This document shows positions 51,007-63,900 of a DNA stretch of 64,000 nt, one piece after another. The DNA is from Acorus gramineus. Lineage: Eukaryota > Streptophyta > Magnoliopsida > Acorales > Acoraceae. The position numbers and the translations under genes are program-made. The stretch covers positions 7,835,245 through 7,899,244 of the forward strand of contig CM060856.1 of assembly GCA_030737835.1 (NCBI GenBank), written 5' to 3'. Position 1 is the stretch's first letter. Every line of letters starts with the position of its first letter. The notes under the pieces were generated by a model, which saw only the letters and a list, made by a program, of their open reading frames with translations, was not told the DNA's origin and made no database searches.

Positions 51007-51932
51007 TGATCTCCCCTACTTTTTGTTTTTCCATTTTGGGTGAGTTATTACAGTTTGAGCTGTTCTTGGTTAGATTAAACTTTGAGATGCTTCTTTAAGG
51101 GAAGAAAGAGAGGACTCTGTTGTATCTCTCAGTAAGTTTTGACATTGTTCTATCAGTGAGAAGCTTGTTATCAAGTGTTGTTTTTGTTAAAGTGGACTTT
51201 ATTTAGAGCTCATTTAATTTATTAATTGCTTCCACTAACCATCCGTTGTCCTGTTAAAGTCACTAAACTGTAGAAATCCTGTCCTCAAAAGGCATTCTTT
51301 CATCCCAATTTTGGTGTTGAAGTATGTGCAGGTTTGTTGGTACAGTAAAAACTCAGCTGCGATCATACATGTTTATTTTTCCTTCATGGTGTTCTTTTTG
51401 TATATTTATCCGTGTTTGGACCTGCTGGTCTTCACAAATAACTGTTTCTGTGTCACAAGGCGAAGCACAAGCACCTTGTCGGTGGAAGATTTGGTTTGAG
51501 GTAATTGAAAAATCCCTTTGCTTAGTCCTTGCTTTTACCATTTCTCCAATGATCACTGTTGCAAACTTGCTATGCTGTCTTGGATTAAACAGTGCATAAC
51601 GAATGGTGTAGGAATTGCAACAATTTGTGATATGTATTGTTAAATAGAAGAGGGGCACAAGTTGATCACAATGTCAAAGCACTTGCTGGTTGTTGTGGTA
51701 AGTGTTTCCACATCCAGGTGCATATTTTAAGAGGGATCTAATAGTTTACCTGTTCTTTTTGGCATCCATGTTGTGTCTTGTTTACATATGAATATCTAGC
51801 ATCAACTCTTTTATAAATGGAGGTTTCTAAGATTAAGATGTGCTCTCTTATTGTTTCATCTCTAGTTATTGATTCATGCCCTGATGTGTATCATCTGCCG
51901 TACTTGATTTTCATCATTTAGTGTTTTTTATG
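51007..51932 (+). other. UTP18 3' flank
   Basis: Probable 3' UTR and downstream sequence, less AT-rich than distant intergenic DNA. The short frames in it (for example 51311-51499) overlap one another and show no family features. Confidence 0.4.
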
Positions 51933-53274
51933 TCATGTGTGCATGTAAATATGCATTTGGATTTGTACATAAATAGTTAAACGATTTTTTTATTATTATT
52001 AAAAATATAGATGTATTTGTGAAACAAGTGCCTTTTATGATTTTGTATAGAAGGCAAGCCATGCTTGACACCCCAGTTCAAAACTAGAGGCTTTTGAAAT
52101 TGATGGACAAGAACAAGATACCTGGTTTTAGTTATCATTAATATGACAAGATAAAATCTTCCTAATTGAAGGAGAATTGGTCAGGTGAAGAATGATTTAA
52201 TGAGGCACCATGTCTAAAGATGTTATAGAAATGATTAATGCAACTGTAGATAGATTGAAATAGACAGAGTGGGCAAAGGAAGCTTCTGATAGACATGACA
52301 GACAAGAAAGAGTGTTGATATAAAAAAAAATGTGTGCAATGAAATGAAAGTCACAAACAGCAAATGTTGGAAGGCATGCTGACTGGACCTGAAATTCATG
52401 ACTCTCATGACAAAGAGGAGACTAGTGCACTAGTAATTGAAAAAATATATACTTATTCAGTATAATATTTTGAACATGATTATATGGCAAGCTTTCATAA
52501 TGTTGACAGGATGAGCTGAACCAGGGAAAAGATTCTGAAAAATAAGCCCATTATGTCATATGTATCATAGTGTAAGATCTGCTAAACAGGTCTTGTTGGT
52601 TGAATTGCGGGTACTTGCATGTATGTATGACTTGCAAAATAGGAATAATAATCTAGAACGGACCACAACAGGGAAAGTCTAGTAACAGAAAATATTATAC
52701 AAAGAAGTCAATTTGACATGCGTGACATGAAGTAGGTTTTTTTTTTTGGGGAGGGGGGGGCGTGGGTGTTGTTTATTAGGAAACCCACCACCATTAATTT
52801 TTTTTAAGTCTGAAAGGATTTGAACTCTCCAGTTAATGGGGAGGATTCTTTTATACTTATATTGGATTTCTTCTGTTTCATGAATCTAATATATGAAGTG
52901 GGAGAGAATGAGAGATCCATAAAACAGAACAAATCAAATTAACTATAAAAAAATAGAGAAAAAAGGTTCCCATCAGAAAATTTCTGAGTTTCTAGGTAAG
53001 CTAGTCAATTACGCAAAAGACATCCATGTCCAATTAGTGTATGAAAAATAAAAAAAATTGATTGATATTTGAATATAAAAAATGCAGATAGAGATACTTT
53101 TTGTTTCAAAAAAAAAAAATCTGATTCTGACATATATTATAAAAGTATGTCTGTTTGTATTAAATTGTTTAAAGTTAATTATCTTAGATATCATAATTTT
53201 AAATTTAAATAATACTTATATTTCCTGAAGCTCTTAAATCCTGATCACCCCAACTAGTTTACATTTACACATGT
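51933..53274. repeat. Segmental duplication unit B'
   Basis: Partner of 19776-21120. It is probably the original copy, since both flanks are unique and it follows the UTP18 3' region. It has a shorter G run than the partner and a small extra segment near 52078-52095. Confidence 0.95.
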
Positions 53275-53770
53275 CAATTTAAATTAAATGAATACAAATA
53301 TTAAGTTATCATGATTTCATGTGTATCAAATATAGCACATTATGCTATATCTCATTCTTTTCAAATTAATGGCCCTGTTCAATTTTTTTTCTTATGTGTC
53401 ACCCTGCCCTATTACTATTACTAAATTTTTCTTTTTTTGATGGTTTACTGTCCTATTACAACATTTTTTTTTACCTTTACTAAAAATTGTATGAATGCTC
53501 TGCATTTCATTGCATCATTTCACTCCATAACCATTTCATGATTGAAAAATATTACAACTTGGCATTGCTGCAGTTATATCTGTAAACCTAAGCCATTTGG
53601 GTTTTTTAAAGTAAATATTTGTTTAATGAAACACGTTTTCACATTAATTAAATTCATATTTTTTGCTTTGACATTTTTTAATAATAGAGTATATACTGAC
53701 ACACTTAGAGTATATATTTTTGTTAGAGACTTCATATACTAAGTTGGCTAGGTGTTTTTTTGTACTTCAG
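53275..53770. other. AT-rich intergenic stretch
   Basis: I see no gene, RNA or repeat structure here apart from T-rich sequence leading to an acceptor-like CTTCAG at 53765-53770. Confidence 0.4.
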
Positions 53771-53950
53771 GTGTGTAACCCTGTTCAAGATATGGAGAAG
53801 AAAGCATCCTTTATTTATAGTGAATTTAAAGCTTTTTCCATGCCCAAATTTCAGCTGCTGCATCCTCCTGGAAATGCTGCTCGTATGTTATTTCAAAGAT
53901 CCTCCATTGGAATGAAAAGAGGAGTAATTCTGGTCTATGATGGTTTATAG
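53771..53950 (+). pseudogene. Orphan exon-like segment, unknown
   Basis: After a T-rich tract and CTTCAG, an open frame of 59 codons to a TAG reads VCNPVQDMEKKASF, then FSMPKFQLLHPPGNAARM and GVILVYDG. Composition and codon use look coding, and the block is less AT-rich than its flanks. No upstream exon with a matching phase could be identified, and I do not recognise the protein. It could be a last exon of an unannotated gene or a relic. Confidence 0.35.
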
Positions 53951-55178
53951 GGTTGAAACAACCATTGTCATGTTGTTTATCCAATGTGGCCACTGTCATT
54001 TAACTATTGAAAAAATTTACTAAAATCTCTGTATGCTGTAGCACCAAACAGCAAAATTGTTTCCAGTCACGTATATCTCTAGGTGTATACTTGGATGAAA
54101 ACATTTTACATTTTTTAAGATTGATCCATGTAATTCACTGAAATAATTTTAATAATTATTGATTAATTGGATGATTCAAAGTTTCAAACTAGACTAGCGG
54201 TAAAAACATAAAACATAATCTATCACTAAAAATGACATGATAATGTGGCTTTTTTTTTTTTAAAGGGAAAACTCCAAATAAACGCCTCCCAAACAGTATG
54301 AAATCTAAATAATCTCAATTAAATTTTCGTTAACAGGTGATGAATATTCTATAAATATTTTATTTTATTTACCTTAACTAAAACATAATATACTAAAATA
54401 TTCTCATAATTTGTTAAAAAAACAAAAACATTTCAGTACATGATGATTGTACCACTCTTGATAAATTATAAAACCTATCATAGAGGTAAAATTCTATTTT
54501 TAACATATTGTAAGATATTTTTAGTATATTATATTTTCAACGAGGATTAATCAGACAGAATATTTGTAAAATAATTCTAATTTGTCAACAAAAATTAAAT
54601 TTATTATATAGATATTTTAAAAGGATTATATAGATTTCAAAAAAAATAAGTTATATGGATTTCAAATAATTTATCAGGATTATTTGCATTTTTTTTCTTT
54701 TTTTTATTATATCATACGTGATTTCTATCAAAAATAAAATTGTTGACAGGAGAACATATTCTTTAATTTGACGTTCATTCTCACTTTATTGTAACCCTCA
54801 AGTTTGGAATAATTTTATTTTTGAGATAGAATTATCAAACTAATCCTAATATTGTTATCGGATTAAATTTTTAAACAAAAGGACAGCGGGATTAAGATAG
54901 ATGGTTACGGCGGAACATCTGACCTCAGTTTCTCACAGCCCCCAAAAAATGTTCAGGCATTTCTAAGCAGCGGTCGTACCTCTGCTTCCTCAAGAAGAAT
55001 GGGTAGAAGAGCAAATCAAACCATCGAAAACCGAATTTCGTGATCGATTCACAAAGTGTATTTGTATGTGTGAATTTATACACTACCCAAACTAAGAACA
55101 ATCACTTTTTCTTTCTTTTCCATTAAATATAGCAAACACAAAACTGTACTTGTAGAGAGAGAGAGGGGGGGGGGGGGA
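53951..55178. other. Intergenic region with a MITE; promoter of the next gene
   Basis: Contains the MITE at 54265-54690. From about 54880 the sequence becomes less AT-rich, and a GA/G tract at 55155-55177 ends at the ATG of the next gene, so the 5' UTR lies here. Confidence 0.5.
54265..54690. mobile_element. Long-TIR MITE, same family as 29119-29570
   Basis: The arms are inverted copies: left TGAAATCTAAATAATC and ATTAAATTTTCGTTAAC against reversed right TGAAATCTATATAATCC and TTTAATTTTTGTTGAC. GTCTGATTAA and CATAATATA motifs are shared with the element at 29.1 kb. No coding capacity. Confidence 0.65.
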
Positions 55179-58100
55179 ATGGAGAATCCCTTCAGTTTGA
55201 AGGTTGGGCAGGTCTTTACAGGCTTTGGCGTCGGCTGCGGGATTGGTATCGGCGTCGGTCGTCCCATCTATTTAGGTAAGCCCTCTCTCTCCCTGTCTCT
55301 CGCTCCATCTCTCTCTCTCTATGGATTTGGGAGGTCTGTTTGGGGGGAAGAAATCCATTGAAAGCCCAGACAGACCCGTCAAGAACAATCACCCATGTAA
55401 TCCAACAACAACGTCTCAATCTGTTCATTGATTGGTTTCATTGTCTGAGAGAATTGACATTTTGGTTTTTTTTGTGAATAGGTGCGATACCCATGCTTCA
55501 GCAAGTAATGAGTGCCACCAGAGGGGCGACCGATGCCTTTTCCGGTGTCGGACGACACGTCAATGGCTCGGTAAGTGTGGGTCTCGTATTTCTTGATCGT
55601 TTGATGTTGATGGATGTGAACCCAAAACTTTGCCTTTAACATGAATCAGTTGAGGAGGTTGGGTGTGAAGAACATCGAGGCGGGTGTCGGCTGTGGAGTT
55701 GGTTTTGGCCATGGTTTTGGTGCTGGTATGTTTTTAGTCACTGGATTACCATATTTACGTTCTTGTGCTTTTTATGTTGATGTAATGTCTGGTTTATTTG
55801 ACATGTATTTTTGGATGTAATGAATGCAAGTTCTGATTCTTATTTATATGTTGTACCTTCTGTGCTGATTCTTTGTTATTGGTGTTTGAATGTAGACCAT
55901 TGAGATTGGTGCGTAGTTATTATTGAGCCATGGATTTGTTATTGTAATTTCAAAGGGTGTATTTTTATGTTGAGAAACTTTTTTGAGTGGTGCTCTTTTT
56001 CCCTTTCTGATGGTGCTGAGATGTAGCTGATATTGGATATGCATTTTAACGCTAACCCAGGCTTAAGTTATAGCTTGTTTGAAGTTTTGTCCTTCTCAAT
56101 AATGTGATTTACCGATTGATGATAACATTGGCTTAATAAAATTAAAAAACCGCCGCAGGTTTTAGCACTCTTTTTAAAAATATTTGTAGAGGCTCAAATT
56201 TGTAAGGGGATGACAGCATGTATCTATTCTCATCAAAAGACAGAACAATCATGTTGCAGTCCTGTTATATTCTTCCTATTGAACTGTGTAGATGAGAGCT
56301 CTGCAATGTTAAATCATGAGGTATAAAAGACATGGAGCAATTATGGAATTTTTTCTGATGTTCTGGCTAGCTTGTATCTGATGGAAACTTTTAGTTACAC
56401 TGTCACTGATATAATCCAAGTAGTATATCTTTAAGAGGTATCTAGTCCCAAGGTTGGGTAAAGGATGAAGATTGTGATGCCGGTAAATGACCCTGTGAAA
56501 TCCATGATATGAATTTTTCAATGATCTGTTCATATGAAATGTTAATGAATATGCCACCAACAGTATTTGGTGATCTTTTTCTATGTCTTTTTGGTAGCAC
56601 TCACTGTCTAAACTGTTTGGAGAATTGGATTAGACACCATTATCAGAAGGCAGTGCAGTTCAGGACTCACATTAAGTAATTGGTGGTGGTGGTGAAATGT
56701 GTACATTGAAATACATTTTAGCAAAAGTGCAAAGTAGAAGGTCTTAGGTACCTGAAGAAGAATTTTGTAGCCATGGGTACATTTAACTAATGGACCAATC
56801 GATTAGGATGGTATTGACAGTTGCATTGAAAGCCATTTACCACTCTCATACAAAAAAGAGGATAAACATATACGGCTGTAAATTGATTAAAGATGACCTA
56901 AAACTATAAGGCTATGATTCTTTTGAAATATAGAACTGGTTTGCTATATTGTTTGGATTCATAAATGATGCACTCAGGGACATAGATTGCTCCCTGACTG
57001 AAATGAAGATGTTGAGGAGGATACATGCAGAGCAGCAGAAGAAATGGGTTTGCTTGAAGAAACTTGTAGTAGCCTCCAATCCAGAGGTGAAGAAACTAAT
57101 GAAAACTGACTGAGATGGTTTTAACATGTATAGTGAAAGTCTTTGATTTCACTACTAGGAAGATGGGAGATATTCAAATTTGAAGTTCTGAACAGTAGTA
57201 GTGCAGGTTTTTTGAAATGATTACAAGAATTTGAATGAAATTTTGAAAGGATCGTGAAATTTAAAAGTGCAAAGGCAGGCATTTTACCCTCAACTAAGTG
57301 GGATATTAATATTTCTTTAATGAAGTTTGCTGCTGTCAGTTTTTCTCCAGTTTTCCAATTCACTCACATGTGTCATTAGGCATGCACAGGAAGAGCCATT
57401 CGTAAATCTCTGAAAAGCTGCCCATTTTATTTGAACATAAAATTAATCTATGACTCCTTTATGTGATGCACTTCAACTATATTCCATGTAAATAATTATT
57501 TGACACTTCATAATCACGAGCAGCATAATGCAGGATTCCTCTCATGCATATATGCCTGTCAGTTTGTGAACTTTCAGCTAGAAGTGACACATTAAAAATT
57601 GAAAGGCTAAAATTATGCACTATCATGACAGGTATTGCTTTAAAGCCTCACGTGCTTCACCGGATTCAAAGTTGTATTGGGGTATGTGTGGCCGTGTTTA
57701 TAGGCTTTTGCATTTTCTTTTACCATGGTTGGTTGTTCTCTAATGTTGTTTATAATTTTTCCAGCAAGCAATGGTAAAGATGATGGTAAATTTAGGAATG
57801 ATGCCGGACATGTCTAATATCAAAAGCATCGTTCCAGGGTCTATTCAAAGCAGTATGGGTATGCTGGGTCAAACTCCTGATGTTCAACTGTCAACTGGAA
57901 ATGTCATGCAGCTGGCATCTAAAATTGCTGGAAGTACATTGCAAAGTTCTAGAAATGATGGACGTGGAACTGCTGAATATTCTGGGCAGTCTTTTTTACC
58001 TAGTACTACAGAGAAACCTCTCAGTAGTCACACTGAAAAAGTTATCCACAGTTTCTTACAGAATCCGATTCTGAAAGGGGAAGATGCAGTAGAACTTGAT

Positions 58101-59566
58101 GAATTGGTATGTGTGCTAGAATACAAGTTTAATTTTCAGGATAACACTAATATGATGAAATAAAAATCCAAGGAAAAAAACTAAAAATCATCCTATAATT
58201 ATTAATTATAAATGAAAGGTAAAAGTAGCTTTCATGTGTCAATCTTTATGGAAGGTAAACCATTTGTTGAAGTCCAACTGTTTGTCTTAGCTCTGATGTT
58301 GCATGAATCAATGGTTCTTTTGGATGTGATATGTCGGCTGTCTGTCCCTTGAAGGTAAAAGTAGAAAAAAGAAATACTTTTTCTGACCATGGAAGTAACA
58401 ACTGTTTAATGGTTGATGAGCATAGACATAAACAGGTGCAAGTGCACAGCACTGCATGAATTGTTAGAAACACCTGATCCAATAAGTTTTAACACGTATG
58501 TTCAAATATTTGTTCCAAAGAATATGACTTCTGCACACATTTTTAAATGACATGAATGTACAGGATATGAAACCAATTGCCATTTATTTATTTGTGATAA
58601 TAGATGTCTCCTTGATAATTGCATTCTCTTTACATAAAGCTATTTTTGTGTTCATGTGTATTCATGCGTGGGGTTAGTAATAGATACTTCATAGCATGCT
58701 ATCTAGGAATACTTGTAGCTTCCAATACACCATGGCATTTTAAACCATATTAACATATCTCAGAATATATTCATCAAAATGATTGTTGTGATATCATCAT
58801 GGATTGGAAACTTATGACGATGAGATTGATGGTTAATGGGACAACTTAAGTGACAAAAAAATGGTCTTCCAATGTGGATCTCTACCTGAACACTCTCATT
58901 ATATATGATTGCTTGGAATGTATCCTATATTTATGATATACATATGACGTCTTGTATATTAATTTCATTTCTAGGCTGGGAATGCAAGATCAGAAAACAA
59001 CATGCTCCAGTTGGTAAGATCCCAATGCTCTTAATTTAGATCCATATTGCAAACAATATTACATGCGTATCATTATGACATTTTTGCTTCTATTTTACCA
59101 TTTCAAAAATGTTTCTGATTTTTGTCACTCACTGAAAGTGCATGGCAAATTCTTTTATATACCACTTTTGGTCTTAGAATTAGGCAGAGGGCTCTCTTCC
59201 TTTTTCTGGTATACATCTTTAGATGCTTTTCTAGATGATATTCCTATACGTTTGGGAGAGGGTCAAATTGTTATGTCAATGCAAAAGTGTGCCAATCATA
59301 ATATACAAATGCATCTATATTTCAAGCATGGGTGACAGATTAACGATTGGAATTCCTCTTGCAATCAGCTGCTAAAACACCAGAGAGTTATTGAAGAGCT
59401 GATCGAGGAGAATGAGAAGCTCCGTAAGGTACTTGTGGAAGACTTGAGTATTCCTGCTAGCAAACTTCACGCTAGCAGTGAGGATAGGATTAAGTCCAAC
59501 ACACTGTGCTCTGACTGTCTCGAATGCCGTAGAAGACAAAGAAGAAGACAAAGAAGAGCTCCCTAA
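55179..59566 (+). CDS. Conserved plant protein with glycine-rich GVGxGxG motifs and C-terminal coiled coil (AS8-like), unknown function
   Basis: Seven exons join in frame: 55179-55275, 55482-55570, 55650-55725, 57632-57681, 57765-58106, 58975-59013 and 59369-59566, coding for 296 residues. Residues 15-27 (GFGVGCGIGIGVG) and 74-88 (GVGCGVGFGHGFGAG) are twin glycine-zipper-like segments, similar in style to the cadmium-induced AS8 protein of Arabidopsis; they may insert in or lie on a membrane. A Met-rich segment (MVKMMVNLGMMPDM) and a Ser/Thr-rich middle follow. Residues about 232-256 (LLKHQRVIEELIEENEKLRKVL) form a coiled coil, and the tail is CxxC-like and strongly basic (CLECRRRQRRRQRR). 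The last two features suggest a partner-binding or nucleic-acid-contacting C-terminus, but that is inference. Intron 3 is about 1.9 kb. Confidence 0.85.
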
Positions 59567-60993
59567 TTGCATATATGCCTCCTGAAGATATTCACAGATA
59601 TTCACAATTCTCTGCATTTTTTATGAGATGGATAGATGGATAGAGAGAGAAGTTTGATTATTCAAATCGTTAAATGATTTTCTTTATGTAGACTAATGTC
59701 TTTGAATTGATGGTTCCTTGTTCAGGAGACTGACAAATAAAAATAAGAAAGAAAAAGTTCTAAAAAATGCCATCTATTGAGCTAGTTGCCAGAGTATTTG
59801 ATGTCTTGTAAGTATAATCTCCACATTGTTGATTCATTGCATCTCAATCTCTGATGCTCTAGTGGCAGGTACAACTTATGTTGATTTATTCTTAGGTTAT
59901 TTGGAGTTAGTTAAACCCTATGATTTAAGATGAGGCTGATTGCCTACAGCTTATTATAATAGAGCATAGTTTTCACATTTTCAAGGCTTGTATGTTTTCT
60001 CCCCCTAAGCATATGTCAGTTGCACCGGCTTCTACCCCATTCAAGTATTCAAAATATTCATAGGAGAGTCTCAATGATATCACCTTATAATATAATTATG
60101 TTTAATTTTATATCAACATCAGAAAAAAAAAGGTTTTGAATCATTTATAACGAATGTGTAGGGTTTTTACATTTTCTTCTTTTGGCATCCACTTTTGGTT
60201 TAGGTTTGGTAGCACGAAAAAGAAAAAAAAAAAAAAACATGGTGTTTGATAAAGTGGTGTAGCCTAAGCAAATTAGTAAAGGATCATAAAATATCTTAAG
60301 CTAACACGCGCGCGCACACATATATATTCCAATTATTAGGGAATCAGACATGTTTTATATATGAATAATGTAAGAGACAATCCGCGAATAATCCGTGTAT
60401 GTTTTGATTTTTTTTTTTTAATATTAAAAGATATTTAATGAGTTACTTGTTTTAATAAAAATGTATATAACTAAATGATGGATTGAATACATGTAACGAC
60501 CATCGATAGATATCGAGGTACGTGGACTATGTAACAAGGCTCTTTATATGAGCATATATTAACATAATTAATCACTCAGTCTTCATTTAATAATAATAAA
60601 TAGATCTCCATGTATACGTGAGACATAACATTTGATAAGAAAAAAACCGTCTTCAGATATGTTAGTTCGTCCGAAATACGAGGAGGATATGTGTTTGTTA
60701 TAGCAGCTTAACAGCCAATTTGAGCAAGACAACCACCCTATCCAACTTTTCCCAAAACGGGGACTTCCAACATACATATAAAAACATTAAAATAAATATT
60801 TCCTGTCTCGGACAATCTCAGCCATTGTTTTATAAAGGTACATAATAAACCATACATACAATTCAAACTCATCAAGGGGTTGGTTTGGTCATCTACTGTT
60901 TATCTAACATCCCCCACCCACATAAATACTTACAAAGTCATGGCCTCTTATCATTAATTCTTTCTTGAGAGGAGTTTTAGTAACTCTTCAAAG
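59567..60993. other. Intergenic region and phytocyanin promoter
   Basis: No gene is supported. It includes a (CG)n/(CA)n purine-pyrimidine tract at about 60306-60321. The TATA-like CATAAATAC at about 60921 is the likely core promoter of the gene starting at 60994. Confidence 0.5.
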
Positions 60994-63900
60994 ATGGCGA
61001 GGCTTATTATAGAGAATATTTGGAGTCTCTTCTTCTTCTTCTTGGCTGCTATTTCATGTCTTGGTCTGACATGCTCGGCGACGGTGTACACAGTGGGTGA
61101 CAGCGCCGGTTGGGACATAAGCGCCGACCTTCCTGCATGGGCCGCCGGCAAGAAATTCGTCGTAGGCGACGTTCTGTGTAAGTGTCAACACTTATCTTTA
61201 TATGTGTCTTAGGCTCTGTTTGGGAGCAGGTCAAGCGAGTGGTGGAGTCAGAGGCCGTGGGCGGACGCAAATACCAAGGCAAACACGTTTTTTAGATATG
61301 CGTTGGGTATCTTATACTCCTTTGTCGCATCCTGTCATTTATCATTTTTTTCACATTTCTCTGACTCCATGAGACATTGCTCCTCCAACCATGGGTCTTA
61401 CCCTGTGTTCCCCCTACCGTGTACTAGTAAAATGTGCTCTCAAAAGTTGGAGCCTTAATTGATTGTTTTGAATTTTTTTTAACCTTTAGGTACAAGAATA
61501 GTGACAAAAATGAAAAATTCCTGCACTTGCAAAAAGAAAAAAAATAAAACACGAGTCCAATCATAGGAATATTAAACTGTTTTTTTTTTTTTTTTTTTTT
61601 TGGAATTGATGAACCTTCTCTTGTAACTGAAAGTGAAGTTATGATCCGAAATTTAAACAAAAGCAATGAAAAGATAAAGAAAAGATGACAAAGAAAAGCC
61701 TTGAAAAAATGGATTCATCATAATTATATCGTGTTTAACTCATCATGTGGTTTACATGAATTAAGTGAAATTGATTTTCTTTTCTTTTTTTAATTCATAT
61801 TCATTTACAACTATTTGATTTTTAATATGGTGATGTGACAATCCCACAATAAAAATCAAACATAATATAAATATTTAACAATCTGTTAGATTCCAACGAC
61901 CATCAAATCGAAAGAGATAAGAGCTTCTTGGAGGAGACTAGCTAGTAGCTACAAAGAAAAGAGGACATGAGGATTAAAGCTGCGTTTAGATGTAAGATTA
62001 AAACGCTAAGATTTTTAAAATCTTATGTTTTAAATTAGCTTTTAAAAATAATTGTTTTATTAGCTTTTTGATCACTAGATTTTTTGACATAAAAAAGAAA
62101 AATAGTAGTTTGAAAAGCTAAATGCTAAAAATGTGTTTGGATTTTCGTTTAGATATTTTTAATTTTTCAAACGTAGAATCTACCTAAACACATGACCTAG
62201 GACACGCTGATCACCCCTTCAATGAGCTTGATTTATTTAGCTCCCGCCAACAAGCAACCCCACTCCCAGATAAAATGCACTGTCGATTCCCACATGTTCT
62301 CAATGTATAACTTTGGCACCTTAAGATCCTTCCATTTCTTATGAGCCAACTTGCCCACAGGACAGCCGAGATCAGCATAGAGACCAAACATGTTTATTAA
62401 TTTTTCACATATTATTTTATCAATAATTCACAATTTAATAATGACATGTATGATTTATCTAGACAGCCAATGATTCCATTGATGTTTAATGGTATTACAT
62501 CATAGATGACAAAACATGTATAACTTGTGATAATTTATGCTACATGAATTTTTTATCTCATCAGTTTTAAAGGATACCCCATTAACTCCGTGTGACTAAA
62601 ATAGAGAGTTCAGTGTGAAAAATAATACGCTCAATCATCCATATATATTTTGATAAAAAAAAATTTGAAACATGGATTGAATGAATCTATGCATAGCACC
62701 AACAAAAAACTATACATGCGTATATTTTTATATTTTAATTAAAAAATTATACTAACATAACATAACTAAGTATATATTTTTTCTGATTTTTGTTTTTCAG
62801 TTTTACCTCTCTTTCCCCTTTTTCTTCCGATGTTGTAACTTTGATTTTATTAATACAATAGCGATAGTGATTGCCTATCAGCTTTCTAGAAACAACACAG
62901 GGTTAAGTCTGTCAATTATCTAAAAAAATATCTGTATCCGATCCGAATCCGTATCCAAAAATTCAAAAAATATCTGATATCTGAAAAATCCGTATCCGTA
63001 TCTGAAATTTTTTTGATCGGATACAAATATGCTAGTATCCGATCCGAAAAATATCTGTATCCGAAAATATTATTATATTATTATTATTTATTTAATTATA
63101 TATTTATATTTTTAGGATTAATATGAGTTTTTATTTTTATTTTAAAGCATGCAATATTTTATGTATATACTTATAGTTTTATGTTTTATACTCGGTAATT
63201 ATTAGATTTTTTTACATAAATCAAATATTAGATATATAATTTTTCTTTTGGGTATTAAATCTTTGGATATTTTAATCATTTCATCTTCATTTTGAATTTT
63301 TGGATATTTCAAATAATTATCCGTATCCGAATCCAGATTTTTCGATCGAATACAAATACTTACTTTCAATATCCTTCAAATATCGGATACGAATACGAAT
63401 ATGGGCCTATTCGATCCATATCAGTCCGATTGACAAACTTACATAGAGTATATACTTTATTGAAAATTTCACGTGCTAACAAAATAAAACACAGTTTGAA
63501 AGCCGCTTTTAATTTTTAGTTGTTTTATACGCACCTTTTAAAGGTGTAATGTAATGATGATGGCTGCTTTATGAAACACAGATTTTAATGTACTAAATAA
63601 TCTAAGTAATATTGATGCATTTAAACTGATACGTTTGATAACAGTTTTTTAATTTTACTTTGTAAAAAAATTAATATTCTTGAATTTTTTTTTTTTTCTT
63701 ATTAGTGCCAAACGCACCCTTATCTGAAACGATGTGTATACAGCGTTCCAATACAACTCGTACCACACAGTGAGCGAGGTGACGAAGCCCGGCTACGACA
63801 ACTGCACCAACTCGAACGCCATTACAACCGGACAGGGCGGCAACACGACCATACCTCTCTCCACCCCCGGCCACAAGTTCTTCATCTGCGGCCTCTTGTC

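Noticed and set aside
62210..62390. Less AT-rich block with a coding-like minus-strand reading in the phytocyanin intron
   Set aside because: Could be a decayed retroelement fragment, but I recognise no domain and see no start or splice context.
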